Shown piece after piece: positions 18,692-27,486 of a stretch of 64,000 bases of DNA (the first letter of the stretch is position 1; the number at the start of each line of letters is the position of its first letter). Source of the stretch: Catenulispora sp. (GTDB lineage: Bacteria > Actinomycetota > Actinomycetes > Streptomycetales > Catenulisporaceae). A program made the translations under genes and the position numbers. The notes below the pieces were generated by a model. The model did not search any database. It was not told the DNA's origin and was given only the letters and a program-made list of their open reading frames with translations. The stretch is from the NCBI GenBank assembly GCA_013361685.1, contig JABFXP010000051.1:1-64000 (forward strand), given 5' to 3'.

Positions 18692-18916
18692 GTGCCGTAC
18701 GTGATCGGCGGCGGGTACGGTGTCCGGCTCGGCGACCCGGACGCCGACGAGGCCGAGGAATGCCGCGGGGCCGGCGAGCCGTGGTGCGAGGGCGTGTACG
18801 TCGAAGGCGGCGACGGCTACGACGGCTGGTGCCCGAGCTGCGCCGACCGGCAGTTCGCCGACCACGACGCCGACGGTCGCGGCGCGATCGCGAACCTCAC
18901 GGCCGGACGGAGGTGA
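18692..18916 (+). CDS. Small Cys-containing protein (74 aa)
   Basis: GTG start 1 nt after the previous stop. Acidic and Gly-rich with 'AEECRGAGEPWCEGV' and 'GWCPSCADRQF', a possible four-Cys zinc site. Function unknown. The 189 bases after it contain no clear gene. Confidence 0.45.
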   Translation: MPYVIGGGYGVRLGDPDADEAEECRGAGEPWCEGVYVEGGDGYDGWCPSCADRQFADHDADGRGAIANLTAGRR

Positions 18917-19105
18917 GCGCCGCGAGCGGACCCCGGCCGTCGGCCGACCGCGACTTCGGCCTCGCGGCGATGGCCCCCAACCGGCAATCCGCTGGCACCA
19001 CCGGCTGACCCGAGCACGTCCCGCGCGCCACGCGGCCGGATGAGCGCCACCGCCCCGGCACCGCGCGCAGCAACCCTTCCTGCTTCCCCCTGAACGGAGT
19101 CTTCG

Positions 19106-19849
19106 ATGACGCCTGCCTTCGACCCGGCCGAGCTGCCCTACAGCGTGAACGCTGTCTGGCACCTGCGTGGGGCCGCCGCCCCACGCGCGGCCAGCTGCCA
19201 CGTGATCCCCGGCTACACCGGCCTGGAACACCTGCCCGACATGATCGCCATCCGCTACCTCGCCGGCAAGCACGAGCGCGACGAGGTCGTTCTGGACCAC
19301 GTGTGCCGTAAGCGCCGCTGGCACATCACCGCCCGCGACGCGCGCGGGGCATCCCTCGGCCAGGTCGCCACCGACGACGAAACTCTGATGCCCGCCCTGG
19401 CCCAGGCGTTGCAGGGCGCTGTCACCCCCGCCGGGACCGTCGCGCAGGTCGAGGTTCACGACACCGACACCAAGACCAGCAACGTGATCCCCGCCGAGCC
19501 CCGGCCCGGGCCCGCGGCGACGGTGTACCTGCTGACGATCGCCGAGCCGGACTGCTACCCCGACGAGTACGAGGCCGGCGGCAAGGTGATCAGCGCGGAC
19601 ATCGACTTGAACCACGTCTTCGAAGGAGCGAAGACCGCCCGCTCGGCCGATGAGGCGACGGAGTTCGTCGGCAACCTGCTGTGGCAGCTCGAAGGCTTCC
19701 CGGCCCAGCTTCGAGCGCGCGCCCACGACAGCGCCGCCCGCGCGGTCGCCGACTACCCCGCCGCGCTGGCCAGACTCGACGCGTTGCTGACCGGCCAGCC
19801 GACCGCGCCCGGCGGCGCCGACGCCTCGCAGCCGGGAGCGCGCGCATGA
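19106..19849 (+). CDS. Hypothetical protein (247 aa)
   Basis: CGGAG lies 6 nt before the ATG. The first half is beta-rich ('YSVNAVWHLRGAAAP...VIPGYTGLEHL'). The second begins 'AATVYLLTIAEPDCYPDEYEAGG' and ends with a long helix. Its stop overlaps the next ATG (ATGA), so it is coupled to the next gene. No family recognised. Confidence 0.5.
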   Translation: MTPAFDPAELPYSVNAVWHLRGAAAPRAASCHVIPGYTGLEHLPDMIAIRYLAGKHERDEVVLDHVCRKRRWHITARDARGASLGQVATDDETLMPALAQALQGAVTPAGTVAQVEVHDTDTKTSNVIPAEPRPGPAATVYLLTIAEPDCYPDEYEAGGKVISADIDLNHVFEGAKTARSADEATEFVGNLLWQLEGFPAQLRARAHDSAARAVADYPAALARLDALLTGQPTAPGGADASQPGARA

Positions 19850-20337
19850 CCGCCACGCCCGACACCCCGAGCAACACAGCGCCACCGGCGCAGACCGTGG
19901 ACCGCGCTGCAGTGCTTGCGGTGCTGGCCGAGATGAACACCGCCGCCCGACTGTGGCGCCTGGAGGCCGCGCTGCACACCGACCCCGGCGGCACGGTGCC
20001 GGTGAACCTGCGCGCCGCGCTTGCCGCCACCCGCGCCGAGAACGCCGCCGAGGTCCTGGACGCGCTGCCGGACTGGATCGCCACCCTCACCGCTGCGGTC
20101 GGCAACCGCACCTGGACCATCGTCTACCGGCACCCCGGCGCCGACCGCTCCAGCATCGACGCGGTCGTCGGACCCGACCTGCACCACGCCCTGCTGGCCC
20201 GGGCCCTGTCCCGGCACCCGGACTGGGCCGCCGTGCCCGACGAGAAGGCCGTCGAACGCCTGCTGGCCGAAGACTGGCCCGGCGCGGTCGCGATCGAGGG
20301 CGAGCACACGGTCTTCATCTTCGGCGGCGCCGCATGA
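19846..20337 (+). CDS. Hypothetical protein (163 aa)
   Basis: The ATG overlaps the previous TGA by 4 nt, which fixes the start within a longer open frame. The N-terminus is helical ('AAVLAVLAEMNTAARLWRLEAAL'), followed by 'TWTIVYRHPGADRSSIDAVVGPDL'. Its own stop again overlaps the next ATG. Function unknown. Confidence 0.5.
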   Translation: MTATPDTPSNTAPPAQTVDRAAVLAVLAEMNTAARLWRLEAALHTDPGGTVPVNLRAALAATRAENAAEVLDALPDWIATLTAAVGNRTWTIVYRHPGADRSSIDAVVGPDLHHALLARALSRHPDWAAVPDEKAVERLLAEDWPGAVAIEGEHTVFIFGGAA

Positions 20338-21176
20338 GCCGCTCCGATCGTCGCCGCAGGCAGAACCGGGCCGATCGCGCAGGGCGACCGGCCGCCCCGC
20401 CCCCGCTGCCACAGGCCGCCGAACCGCTGGTCTATCGCGGGATGACCGTTCCCTACGTCACGGCGTATTCGGCGGAAGTCTCCGAAGCCACCAGCGACCC
20501 GGACCTGGTGCTGCGCCCCTATCCCGACGGCAGCAGGCGCCTGGTCTTCCTCAACGAGCGGCCTGGGGAGCGTGATCACGGTGTTCTGTGGGGCCGGATG
20601 CGCTCGGCGCGCGGCGAAGGCGTTCCGGCTTTCGCCTCCCTGCACACGGGACGTCAAAAGGAGATCGTCGAAGCCGCGGGCTGCCAGATCTGCGCCGGAC
20701 CAGGGGAGCTGTGGCTGACCCCGGCCACCGTCTGGAAGGAGTACCTGGCCGTGCGCGGGGCCGGTGCCCCGTTCGAGACCTCCGACCCTCCGGTATGCCG
20801 CACCTGCCTGCCCACCGCTACATCTCAATGCCCGAACATGCGGGGCCACGGCTGGGTCGTGCTGGCGGCCAAGACCTGGACCATCACCGGAGTCCGCGGG
20901 TACGTCGCCGACCCCGAGCGCGGGCTGTTCGGCGACGACACCAACGTCGCGCTGCCCGGCGCCCGCAACCACGACCCGGCCAAGCTCGCCCTCACCCTGG
21001 CCAAGGGCCTGGTGGTCACCCTGAACTCGATCACCGCGCACACCGACCCGGCCCGGGTCCGCGGCCTGGGGCAGCGCCGCGAACTCCCGCCGCCACCCGC
21101 CCCGCCCCCGCCACCGGCGCCTTCCGTCGTCACGGCGTACGTGGTGCGCATCCCGAACCCGCGCACCGGCGACTGA
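20334..21176 (+). CDS. Hypothetical protein with Cys-pair motifs (280 aa)
   Basis: The start is fixed by the ATGA overlap with the upstream gene. The N-terminus is basic. The centre holds 'GCQICAGPGELW' and 'CRTCLPTATSQCPN', which resembles a split zinc finger, like small 'CxxC' proteins seen with nucleases. A Pro tract precedes the C-terminus. No catalytic motif is visible. Confidence 0.5.
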   Translation: MSRSDRRRRQNRADRAGRPAAPPPLPQAAEPLVYRGMTVPYVTAYSAEVSEATSDPDLVLRPYPDGSRRLVFLNERPGERDHGVLWGRMRSARGEGVPAFASLHTGRQKEIVEAAGCQICAGPGELWLTPATVWKEYLAVRGAGAPFETSDPPVCRTCLPTATSQCPNMRGHGWVVLAAKTWTITGVRGYVADPERGLFGDDTNVALPGARNHDPAKLALTLAKGLVVTLNSITAHTDPARVRGLGQRRELPPPPAPPPPPAPSVVTAYVVRIPNPRTGD

Positions 21177-21324
21177 CACCCCCTTGCACCGGCCCCGCTG
21201 CGGACCGCCGCGCCCCTGCGGGCGCGTCAGCCCGGAGCACCGGCCGATGCACCACCGCGAACACCACCGGCGGCGGGGGGCGAACCATCCCGCCGCCCTT
21301 CACGAGAACCAGGACCGCAACACC

Positions 21325-21708
21325 ATGACCGACAACCACGGCTGGGCCGACCGGCTCAACCAGGCCGCGCTGGCCTACAACTGCGACGACGCCGGACCCA
21401 CCATCGAGTACCCGGGGCTGCGCATCTTCGTGTGCCTGCAGCCGGACGGCACGCTGGCCCTCAACGTCTGGACGAAAGACACCGACGAAGACCCGAGCCT
21501 GGCCACGCCCGACGATCTGTCCGCGCACCTCCCGGTCGAGCTGTACCGCGACGACGAACTCGTGCACCGCGACGCCCCGACCCCCTTCGGCGGCGTGAAC
21601 GCCGCGAACTCCGCTGGTCCCGGCCCCCGGCCCGGCAGCACCGGCGACGCGGACGACCGGCGCGCCCCCGCGCGGCACGAGACGGAGGCGTGCGATGGCC
21701 GCCTTTGA
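21325..21708 (+). CDS. Hypothetical acidic protein (127 aa)
   Basis: The start at 21325 is preferred over the longer open frame because the sequence upstream has the composition of a shadow. The protein includes 'GLRIFVCLQPDGTLALNVWTKD', a beta-hairpin-like region, and an acidic middle. It overlaps the next gene by 14 nt. Function unknown. Confidence 0.45.
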   Translation: MTDNHGWADRLNQAALAYNCDDAGPTIEYPGLRIFVCLQPDGTLALNVWTKDTDEDPSLATPDDLSAHLPVELYRDDELVHRDAPTPFGGVNAANSAGPGPRPGSTGDADDRRAPARHETEACDGRL

Positions 21709-21937
21709 GCAGCGCGAGGTCACCAGCACCCGCCGGGAGTACGTCCTGCGCGCCCCGGCGCCAGCCGCCGAGCTGCACACGATGCTCGCCGCCGCCGAAG
21801 CCGACCACCGGCAGCAACTCGGCTTGCCACCGGGCGCCAAGCTGGCCGACGACGCCTTGACGGTGAGCGTGTCCGACAACGAGGTGATCGTGTCCTTCGA
21901 CTACCCCGGACCGGCACGCACCGGCGGCACCCCATGA
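21695..21937 (+). CDS. Hypothetical protein (80 aa)
   Basis: GGAGG lies 6 nt before the ATG, inside the end of the previous gene. The protein is a strand-helix-strand unit: 'REYVLRAPAPAAELHTMLAAAEAD...ALTVSVSDNEVIVSFDY'. Its stop overlaps the next ATG (ATGA). Function unknown. Confidence 0.5.
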   Translation: MAAFEQREVTSTRREYVLRAPAPAAELHTMLAAAEADHRQQLGLPPGAKLADDALTVSVSDNEVIVSFDYPGPARTGGTP

Positions 21938-22518
21938 ACCCGACAGCAGAAGGCGGCAGCCCCGGCGACGCGCGGCAGCCGAGCGCGCAGTCGCTAACCC
22001 AGACGGCCCTCGGGTTCCACCGGGAGGCTGAGCTGGCCTGGCTGCACAGCAACGAGCTGCCGGTGCGGCTGCACCTGCTGCCGGCCGAAGGCGACCCGGT
22101 CAGCCTCACCGTCGATCTGCGGCAGCCGCGTGCCCTCGGCGAGGCCGTGATCGCCCAGGCCGCCGCCGGGATCGCCGCCCGCGCCATCGTCGCCACCGTG
22201 CACGTCGGCGACCTCTACCGGGACGACAGCGGGAATGACAGCGCCGTCGGCCCGCTCGTGGCGGGCCCGCCGCCCGGCCACGGCCCGGCGCGCGGGGAGG
22301 CGCTCATCACCGTGGCGGTGTGGCCCGGAGGCGATCATGTGGTGTGCCGGGTCAGCGACGCGCACACCGACGACCACGGAACCCGTCTGCTGCCGCCGCG
22401 CGACCCGTTTCCCGACCGGCCGCCGCCGCGGCGGGACCTGCCGCTGGCCGTGTGGCTGGCCGGGCTGCTGCCGCAGTCCGCGCGCGATGCGTTCCGACCT
22501 GACCTGCTCGAACCCTGA
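21934..22518 (+). CDS. Hypothetical protein (194 aa)
   Basis: The ATG overlaps the upstream stop. The protein is mostly beta ('LPVRLHLLPAEGDPVSLTVDL') with an Ala-rich helix ('AVIAQAAAGIAARAIVATV'). No family recognised. Confidence 0.45.
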   Translation: MNPTAEGGSPGDARQPSAQSLTQTALGFHREAELAWLHSNELPVRLHLLPAEGDPVSLTVDLRQPRALGEAVIAQAAAGIAARAIVATVHVGDLYRDDSGNDSAVGPLVAGPPPGHGPARGEALITVAVWPGGDHVVCRVSDAHTDDHGTRLLPPRDPFPDRPPPRRDLPLAVWLAGLLPQSARDAFRPDLLEP

Positions 22519-22537
22519 CGACCGAAAGAGCCCTGCC

Positions 22538-23053
22538 GTGCCGCTGACCCTTGCTCGCTTCACCCACCACGTTGAACAGCTCCACAACGCCGCCCAGACC
22601 GCGCACCGCGAGATCGGCATCGCCCAGCCGGTCTTGATGCTGCTGCCGGACACCGGCCAGCCAGTCCGCATCGTGCTGCCGTTCGGCACCCCGCAGACCA
22701 GCGCCGGACGCGCCGAACTGAAACGGCGAGCACGCGAGATCGGCACCCGGGCCGCCGCGCTCACCGGAGAGTCCTGGGTGATCGTGCCGTCCATCCGCGC
22801 CGAGCAACTGCCGAACATGCCCCTGGCCGACATCCCCAGGCCCGCCGAGGCAGACCCGGAAGCCAGACGGGAAGCCGTCGCCACCAGCGCTTGGTGGCCC
22901 ACCGCCCCGGACGGGCCGCTGAGCGTGCAGCGCGTCACCTTCATCGACCGCACCGCCTTCGGCCCGGTGTTCACCGACAGCCCGTACGACCAGATGGTCC
23001 ACAGCCCCGGCGGAGGCGGTATCGCCGCGTTCCTGGTCGACCTGCTCACCTGA
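22538..23053 (+). CDS. Hypothetical protein, last of the plus-strand cargo run (171 aa)
   Basis: A GTG start with GAAAGAG upstream is preferred over the longer open frame. The N-terminal helix 'LARFTHHVEQLHNAAQTAHREIG' is followed by a beta region. It converges with the minus-strand genes, whose nearest end is 47 nt away. Function unknown. Confidence 0.5.
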   Translation: MPLTLARFTHHVEQLHNAAQTAHREIGIAQPVLMLLPDTGQPVRIVLPFGTPQTSAGRAELKRRAREIGTRAAALTGESWVIVPSIRAEQLPNMPLADIPRPAEADPEARREAVATSAWWPTAPDGPLSVQRVTFIDRTAFGPVFTDSPYDQMVHSPGGGGIAAFLVDLLT

Positions 23054-23100
23054 CGCCGCACGCGGCACCCGTCGGCCCGCCCCGGTTGTCCGGGCGCGGG

Positions 23101-23895
23101 TCAGCGGTGCTCGCCGACCATGACGATCGGCCCGGCCAGGTGCGCGTTCAGCTCCGGCACGTCCTCGGCCGGGATCCACAGCTCCAGATGGCCCCGGCCT
23201 CCGGCCTGACGGGTTGGATAGCGGCGGGCGAAGGAAGTCGCCACGGCGAACCTGGTCACGAACCCCGAACCCGACGCCGCCACGTTCCAGTCCCTGGCGA
23301 TCGTCGCGGCGTACTCCTCGTTGAGGACCGGATAGAAGATCGGCTGGTCCGGCAGGCGCGGCGGCCACGCGGTGAACCCGGACGCCTCAAGCAGCGCCAA
23401 CTCCGCTGGGCCGACCGGCCGCCACAGCCTCGTCGTCCCGTCCGGGTTCTCCACCCGCCCGTGGTGGACCGCCGCCAGCACCGCCTCGACGTACGGATCG
23501 GCGTGCCCTAGCAGGTCGAGCGCGTCCAGGCGCACGACGACCGCGGACCCGGCATCGCCGATCTCTTCGCGCAGATACCGCCAAGCACGCAGGTTCGGGT
23601 GCTCGACCTCGCGGCACGCCTCCGCGGGGGCGAGCAGCGCGATCGCCGCGTCCAGATCGGTGGCCGGCAGCCGCACCGAGCCGGTCGATGCCGGCCAGGC
23701 GTCGGCGGTCACGGTGGCCAGCACGAGGCATGCCAGCAGGCCCTCGCCGACATTCACCCGGTCCACCACGATTCGCCCGTCGGCTTCGTGGGCGATCGCC
23801 CAGGCCGCCGGAGGACGCCACGAGGCGCCCAGGGCCTGCTCCAGCTCGGTCTGCCTGGCCTGGATCTGCGCCGGCGTGGTCCACGACTCGCCCAC
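23101..23895 (-). CDS. Crystallin-J1/ADP-ribosylation-like conserved protein
   Basis: A 264-residue protein. The C-terminal half carries the well conserved actinobacterial string 'LWRPVGPAELALLEASG...WPPRLPDQPIFYPVLNEEYA', with 'ARDWNVAASGSGFVTRF' and 'ELWIPAEDV' after it. This is the family usually labelled ADP-ribosylation/crystallin J1, although that label does not prove ADP-ribosyl hydrolysis. The N-terminal half ('RVNVGEGLLACLVLATV') is a separate Ala-rich domain. Probably a widely carried accessory protein. Starts at ATG 23895 and leads into the next minus gene region. Confidence 0.7.
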   Translation of the reverse strand: MGESWTTPAQIQARQTELEQALGASWRPPAAWAIAHEADGRIVVDRVNVGEGLLACLVLATVTADAWPASTGSVRLPATDLDAAIALLAPAEACREVEHPNLRAWRYLREEIGDAGSAVVVRLDALDLLGHADPYVEAVLAAVHHGRVENPDGTTRLWRPVGPAELALLEASGFTAWPPRLPDQPIFYPVLNEEYAATIARDWNVAASGSGFVTRFAVATSFARRYPTRQAGGRGHLELWIPAEDVPELNAHLAGPIVMVGEHR

Positions 23896-23900
23896 GGGCC

Positions 23901-24278
23901 TCAGGCCGCCGCCTTCTCAGCTGCGACACGCACACGAGGCTTCGCCTTCGCCGGCGGTCGGCCGGCGCCGGCGGTCGCCTTCACCGCGGCCCGTACCTGC
24001 CGCAGCTCGCGCCCGGTCATTGCCGCGGCCTGCTCCGGGCTCACGCCGTCGGCGACGATCGAGGCCAGCAGGCGACCGCTGTCCGCGCGCAGCTGCTCGA
24101 TCTTCGCGGTCAGCTCCTCGATTTCGACGTCAATTCCTGCGATGTCCGCTGCCGCCTCGGTGATCCGCCGTTTCCGCTCCTGCTCACGGCGTCGCCGTTC
24201 GGCGTCTTCGGCGTCCAGCAACGCCGCAGCGTGGTCCCGCGCCTTCTTGCGCGCAGCTGAGCTCGTCACTGAGGCCAT
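23901..24278 (-). CDS. Coiled-coil protein with small helix-turn-helix
   Basis: A 125-residue protein from ATG 24278. The N-terminal two thirds is a charged coiled coil ('DHAAALLDAEDAERRRREQERKRRI' and on). It ends in a short helix-turn-helix-like 'SPEQAAAMTGRELRQVRAAVKA' and a basic Ala-rich tail. Looks like a small DNA-binding regulator. Upstream ribosome site is weak. Confidence 0.55.
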   Translation of the reverse strand: MASVTSSAARKKARDHAAALLDAEDAERRRREQERKRRITEAAADIAGIDVEIEELTAKIEQLRADSGRLLASIVADGVSPEQAAAMTGRELRQVRAAVKATAGAGRPPAKAKPRVRVAAEKAAA

Positions 24279-24367
24279 GGCCACAACGCTAACTTGAAGA
24301 TCCACTCGGTGCCATCGGGGCCGTACACCCGGAGACGGCGACCGGCGGGACACCCGGTACGTGCCGG

Positions 24368-24760
24368 TCAGGGGGCGGCGCGACGGCGGGAGCCGAACAG
24401 TGACGCGATCTGTCCGGCGCGCACGGCCGTAGGCAGCGCGGTGTCGGTGATGTCACCGAGCAGCAGTTCGACCGCTTCGCAATGGTGCAGGTTCAGCAGG
24501 CACAGGTCGCCGAGCAGCGAGCGCTCCAGCAGGTCGGCCACCTGGCTGGCGGCGACGGGCTGGATCCCGGTGGAGCGCAGCAGTGTCGCGGTCTCGGCGG
24601 CCAGTGCGGCGGGAACGGACAGGCAGGCCAGGGAGGTGTCGTCCAGCAGCATGTCCACGATCGTCGCAATGTTGGGATCGGAGACCGGGTCGGGTTGTGG
24701 CTCGGTGTCGGTGTCCATGGCGTCCAGCCTGCCGTCAGCGGTCGAGCGCCGGAAGAGCAT
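24368..24760 (-). CDS. Hypothetical helical protein (130 aa)
   Basis: Two possible ATGs (24760 and 24718); neither has a strong ribosome site. The protein is helical ('IATIVDMLLDDTSLACLSVPAALAAETATLL' and on), without recognised family. It lies between two other small minus-strand genes and is probably co-transcribed with them. Confidence 0.45.
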   Translation of the reverse strand: MLFRRSTADGRLDAMDTDTEPQPDPVSDPNIATIVDMLLDDTSLACLSVPAALAAETATLLRSTGIQPVAASQVADLLERSLLGDLCLLNLHHCEAVELLLGDITDTALPTAVRAGQIASLFGSRRRAAP

Positions 24761-24854
24761 TCATCCGAACGAGGTTGTCCGCCACGACGCGCGAGACGGG
24801 CCGCAGGCGCGGGTCCCCGTCCGGGGGTCGCGCCTGCGGCCCGCTGTCCGTCGG

Positions 24855-25109
24855 CTACTCGGTCGGCTGTCCGGGTGGCTGGTCGCGTTCAGCGGCGTGG
24901 ATGACGCCGATCGCCAGCGACCAGGACAACAGATGGCCGAGCGCGTCGTGGAGGTTCGCGAAGTCCCGCTGGGTGTGGACCGGGGCGGTGGTGACCCGGG
25001 CGGCCTGGTCGGTGTCGCGGATCCACAGGTACAGGAAGTGATCCCGGCCTCCGGCGGTGATCTGCGTTTGCGAGAGCTGCCGGAAGCCCTCCTCGTCGCC
25101 GTGTTCCAT
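24855..25109 (-). CDS. Hypothetical protein (84 aa)
   Basis: Preceded by GAAGGAG 3 nt before the ATG. It contains 'DHFLYLWIRDTDQAARVTTAPVHTQRDFANLHDAL', a strand-rich N-terminus and a helical end. No family recognised. Confidence 0.5.
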   Translation of the reverse strand: MEHGDEEGFRQLSQTQITAGGRDHFLYLWIRDTDQAARVTTAPVHTQRDFANLHDALGHLLSWSLAIGVIHAAERDQPPGQPTE

Positions 25110-25257
25110 GATCTCCTTCGTCTCGGGCGGGTCGAACGGACCAGACGGCGGATCGCCGTCTGGTCCCTGTGACGGTGGGGTCGGGGCTCGTAGCCGGTGG
25201 CGGGGCGTCCCCGATTCCGGGCGGCCCGGCGCTGGCAGGACGCCGGGTGCGGATGGA

Positions 25258-25563
25258 TTACGCCGAGGGCGCGGAGGGCACGAACAGGTGCCCGGCGCGG
25301 TGCAGCAGGTCCTCCCGGCCGAGCACCGGCACGATCCTCGGCTTCAGCCGGTCGGGGTTCGCGGCCAGCGCCTTCCATTCCTGGCAGTTCCCGCAGTCAT
25401 CGACGTAGCCGGGAACTGCCGCCAGGTGGGCGTCGATCAGGTGCTCGCGGACGGCCTCGACCGCCGCGTGCGGAAACGGCGCGGTGGCCTGCGTGAGCGC
25501 GGCGATCAGCGTCTGGCAGGTCGTACATGCCGTCATCCACTCGGGCCATTTCCACTCGACCAA
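25258..25563 (-). CDS. Small zinc-binding-like protein with TTG start (101 aa)
   Basis: Read from TTG 25563, 6 nt after an excellent GGAGGAAG. Two CxxC pairs ('CTTC' and 'CGNC') separated by about 38 residues, with nearby His, suggest a zinc site. The remainder is helical. Function unknown. Confidence 0.55.
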   Translation of the reverse strand: MVEWKWPEWMTACTTCQTLIAALTQATAPFPHAAVEAVREHLIDAHLAAVPGYVDDCGNCQEWKALAANPDRLKPRIVPVLGREDLLHRAGHLFVPSAPSA

Positions 25564-25657
25564 GGTTCTTCCTCCTCGCTGGGGTGTCGGACGGTAGAGG
25601 GCCGCGGACGGGGCCCATCAGAGGGCTGATATGGCGACTTGAGCACCCGCGGCACTG

Positions 25658-25822
25658 TCACGGCCGCGCCGGTGGCGTGTCGCATTCACACCATCCCGAG
25701 CAGCGTTCGCACGGACAGCGGTGGCAGCAGACAGGGCAGCCGTACTCGTCGCACAGCCGGTTGCCGTTGCGGTACCACGGCCGGATGACGTGGTTCCTGA
25801 ACCCGACCGGCGCATGGATCAT
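25658..25822 (-). CDS. Cys-rich mini-protein or readthrough tail (54 aa)
   Basis: Too short for the ORF track. From ATG 25822 it encodes 54 residues with nine Cys in the second half ('CDEYGCPVCCHRCPCERC' then 'CEC'). It is in the same frame as the 25961-26857 gene, and the 46 codons between that gene's TGA and this ATG contain no stop. Those codons read as an Ala/Pro linker followed by 'QHWHPKESS'. It is therefore either a separate zinc-binding mini-protein or the lost C-terminus of the winged-helix protein. The start has only a weak upstream ribosome site. Confidence 0.4.
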   Translation of the reverse strand: MIHAPVGFRNHVIRPWYRNGNRLCDEYGCPVCCHRCPCERCSGWCECDTPPARP

Positions 25823-25960
25823 CTGGTCCGCGCCAACCCTGCTGCTTTCCTTCGGGTGCCAGTGCTGCCGGGCCCCGGCTGCCTCGGCGGCCGGGGCCGC
25901 CCCGGCAGGCAGCGGTCCCGCTGGGGTATCCGCCGCCGAGCCGGGCGCGGTGACCGGCCT

Positions 25961-26857
25961 TCAGACGTCGGCTCGCTGAGCCGCTGCTTCAGCGGACAGC
26001 CGGAACTTGCGCGGGGCCGCACTGGTCTGCTCGGCGATGTGGTCGCCGACCAGCTTGTCCAGGCAATTGGCCACGGCACCGGACGAACGGTTCAGGGCCT
26101 TGCCGATCTGGGTCGCGGTGAAGTCCTGCTCGGGGTGCGCGCGCAGGTACGCCTCGACCATCGCCAGCAGCGCCCCCTTGCCCAGGCGTCCGGCCGCCGG
26201 TTCGGTCGGCGCGTCCGTCGGCGGCGCCGTGGGAGCTTCGGCCGCCGGGGCCGTCCGGGGTTCGACGGCGGCAGGAGTGGGCGCGTCGGTGTCCTGGCCG
26301 GGCGCAGCCGGTGGCTCCTCCTGCCTTGCAGCGGAGCCTGCGGCCGGGCCGTCGGCGTCGTCCGCGTCGTCGGGATCGGCGGCGGGCACGGCTGTGTCCT
26401 GCTCGCCGCCGGACGGAGCCGGGTCGGGGGTTTCGCCGGTCGGTGCGGAGTTCGGTTCGCCGGGCGTGGCTCCGTCAACGTCCGGGGTGTCAGCCGCCTG
26501 CGATGCCGCGTTGGCGGCGTCACCGGATTCAGAGGCGGTTGCGGCGGTGGCGTGGAACCACTGGTCGGGGCTGCGGCGGGCGCCTTCTCGGATGCCGCCC
26601 TCGCGTCGGGCCAGCCCCGCGTTCTCCAGGGCGACCAGGTCGTGCTGGGCCGTGGAGCGGCCGATCTCGGCGGCGGCGGCCAGTTCGGCGGCGCTGATCC
26701 CGGCGGTTGCCGACAGCCGGGCCAGCAGCATCTGCTGGCGATCGGTCAGCGGTGGCGCTGCGGTGTCGGCCGATGCCGTGGCCGGGCTGGTGTGCACGGT
26801 CTTGGCGGTGGTCTTCTTGGCGGTCTTGGCTGTGGTGGTCTTGCTGGTTTTGGGCAT
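25961..26857 (-). CDS. Double winged-helix protein with histone-H1-like tail
   Basis: A 298-residue protein from ATG 26857. It opens with 'KTTTAKTAKKTTAKTV', a Lys/Thr/Ala tail like bacterial histone-H1-like proteins. A first winged helix follows (about 38-85, 'ISAAELAAAAEIGRSTAQHDLVALENAGL'), then a long acidic Ala/Pro linker. A second winged helix (about 225-285, 'FTATQIGKALNRSSGAVANCLDKLV') matches the one on the MoxR ATPase at 10101. It is probably a nucleoid or plasmid regulator. The frame continues open past its TGA into a Cys-rich segment. Confidence 0.65.
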   Translation of the reverse strand: MPKTSKTTTAKTAKKTTAKTVHTSPATASADTAAPPLTDRQQMLLARLSATAGISAAELAAAAEIGRSTAQHDLVALENAGLARREGGIREGARRSPDQWFHATAATASESGDAANAASQAADTPDVDGATPGEPNSAPTGETPDPAPSGGEQDTAVPAADPDDADDADGPAAGSAARQEEPPAAPGQDTDAPTPAAVEPRTAPAAEAPTAPPTDAPTEPAAGRLGKGALLAMVEAYLRAHPEQDFTATQIGKALNRSSGAVANCLDKLVGDHIAEQTSAAPRKFRLSAEAAAQRADV

Positions 26858-27486
26858 GACGCATCCCTGACATTGGTGGGTTCGGATTCGCGTATGCCCC
26901 GGCCGGGGCGCCGCCCGGCGCGGTGGTCCAGGGCGGCGACCACCAGCAAGCTCTACCAGCGGGGTTGAAGTCAAGCGCCGATCGGCGCGCCGCAGCGGGT
27001 GCGATTCATCAATTCGGCCGTTGACCTGCGACGCGCGACGGATCCAGCGGCCGGAACCGCGACAGGTATCGCCACGGTCGCGGGCCGGGGACCGGACCGT
27101 GCGCGATCCGGTGATTCGCGTCGGTGCCGGTGGCCGTCTGACCCGCCGGATAGTCACGCGGTAGCCGCCGGGGCTTGTCCGGGCTGGAAATCCGCTGGTG
27201 CCTCCGGGGACGTTTCAGCCGTCCGTCGCGTCCGGGACCGCCGCACACGCGCCGACCGGCGCCACCATGCTATGCACCGCCCCGGTCACGCCCACCGGCC
27301 CTTGGTCTGCCCCGCACCGGCCCACGTGTCCGTGCCGCCAGCGATCGCGGCGAAGGCGTGGGCTGGTGCCGTGGGCCCGGCCGTGCCACCGTGGATTGGT
27401 GGCCTCCGCGTCCCCCGTCGCGGGGGCCACCGGCGGGGTTCGCCGTCCGTGCGACCTGACGGTGGAGGCTGGGGCCGGGTTTGGTG
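26858..27486. other. Intergenic region with no convincing gene
   Basis: The 629 bases between the winged-helix gene and the LysM-BTAD gene hold the promoter side of the former and the 3' side of the latter. A perfect 6-bp hairpin 'CCCCCG-TCG-CGGGGG' at 27412-27426 could end the 27487-30864 transcript. Plus-strand track ORFs here lack ribosome sites. No tRNA or attachment site was identified. Confidence 0.4.

Noticed and set aside
25618-25815. 65-aa minus ORF 'MRRSGSG...'
   Set aside because: It overlaps the Cys-rich frame, and its Ser/Thr/Ala composition looks like a shadow.
26858-27486. tRNA or attachment site in the intergenic region
   Set aside because: A 'GGTTCGGATTC' string resembles a T-loop, but no cloverleaf could be built around it.
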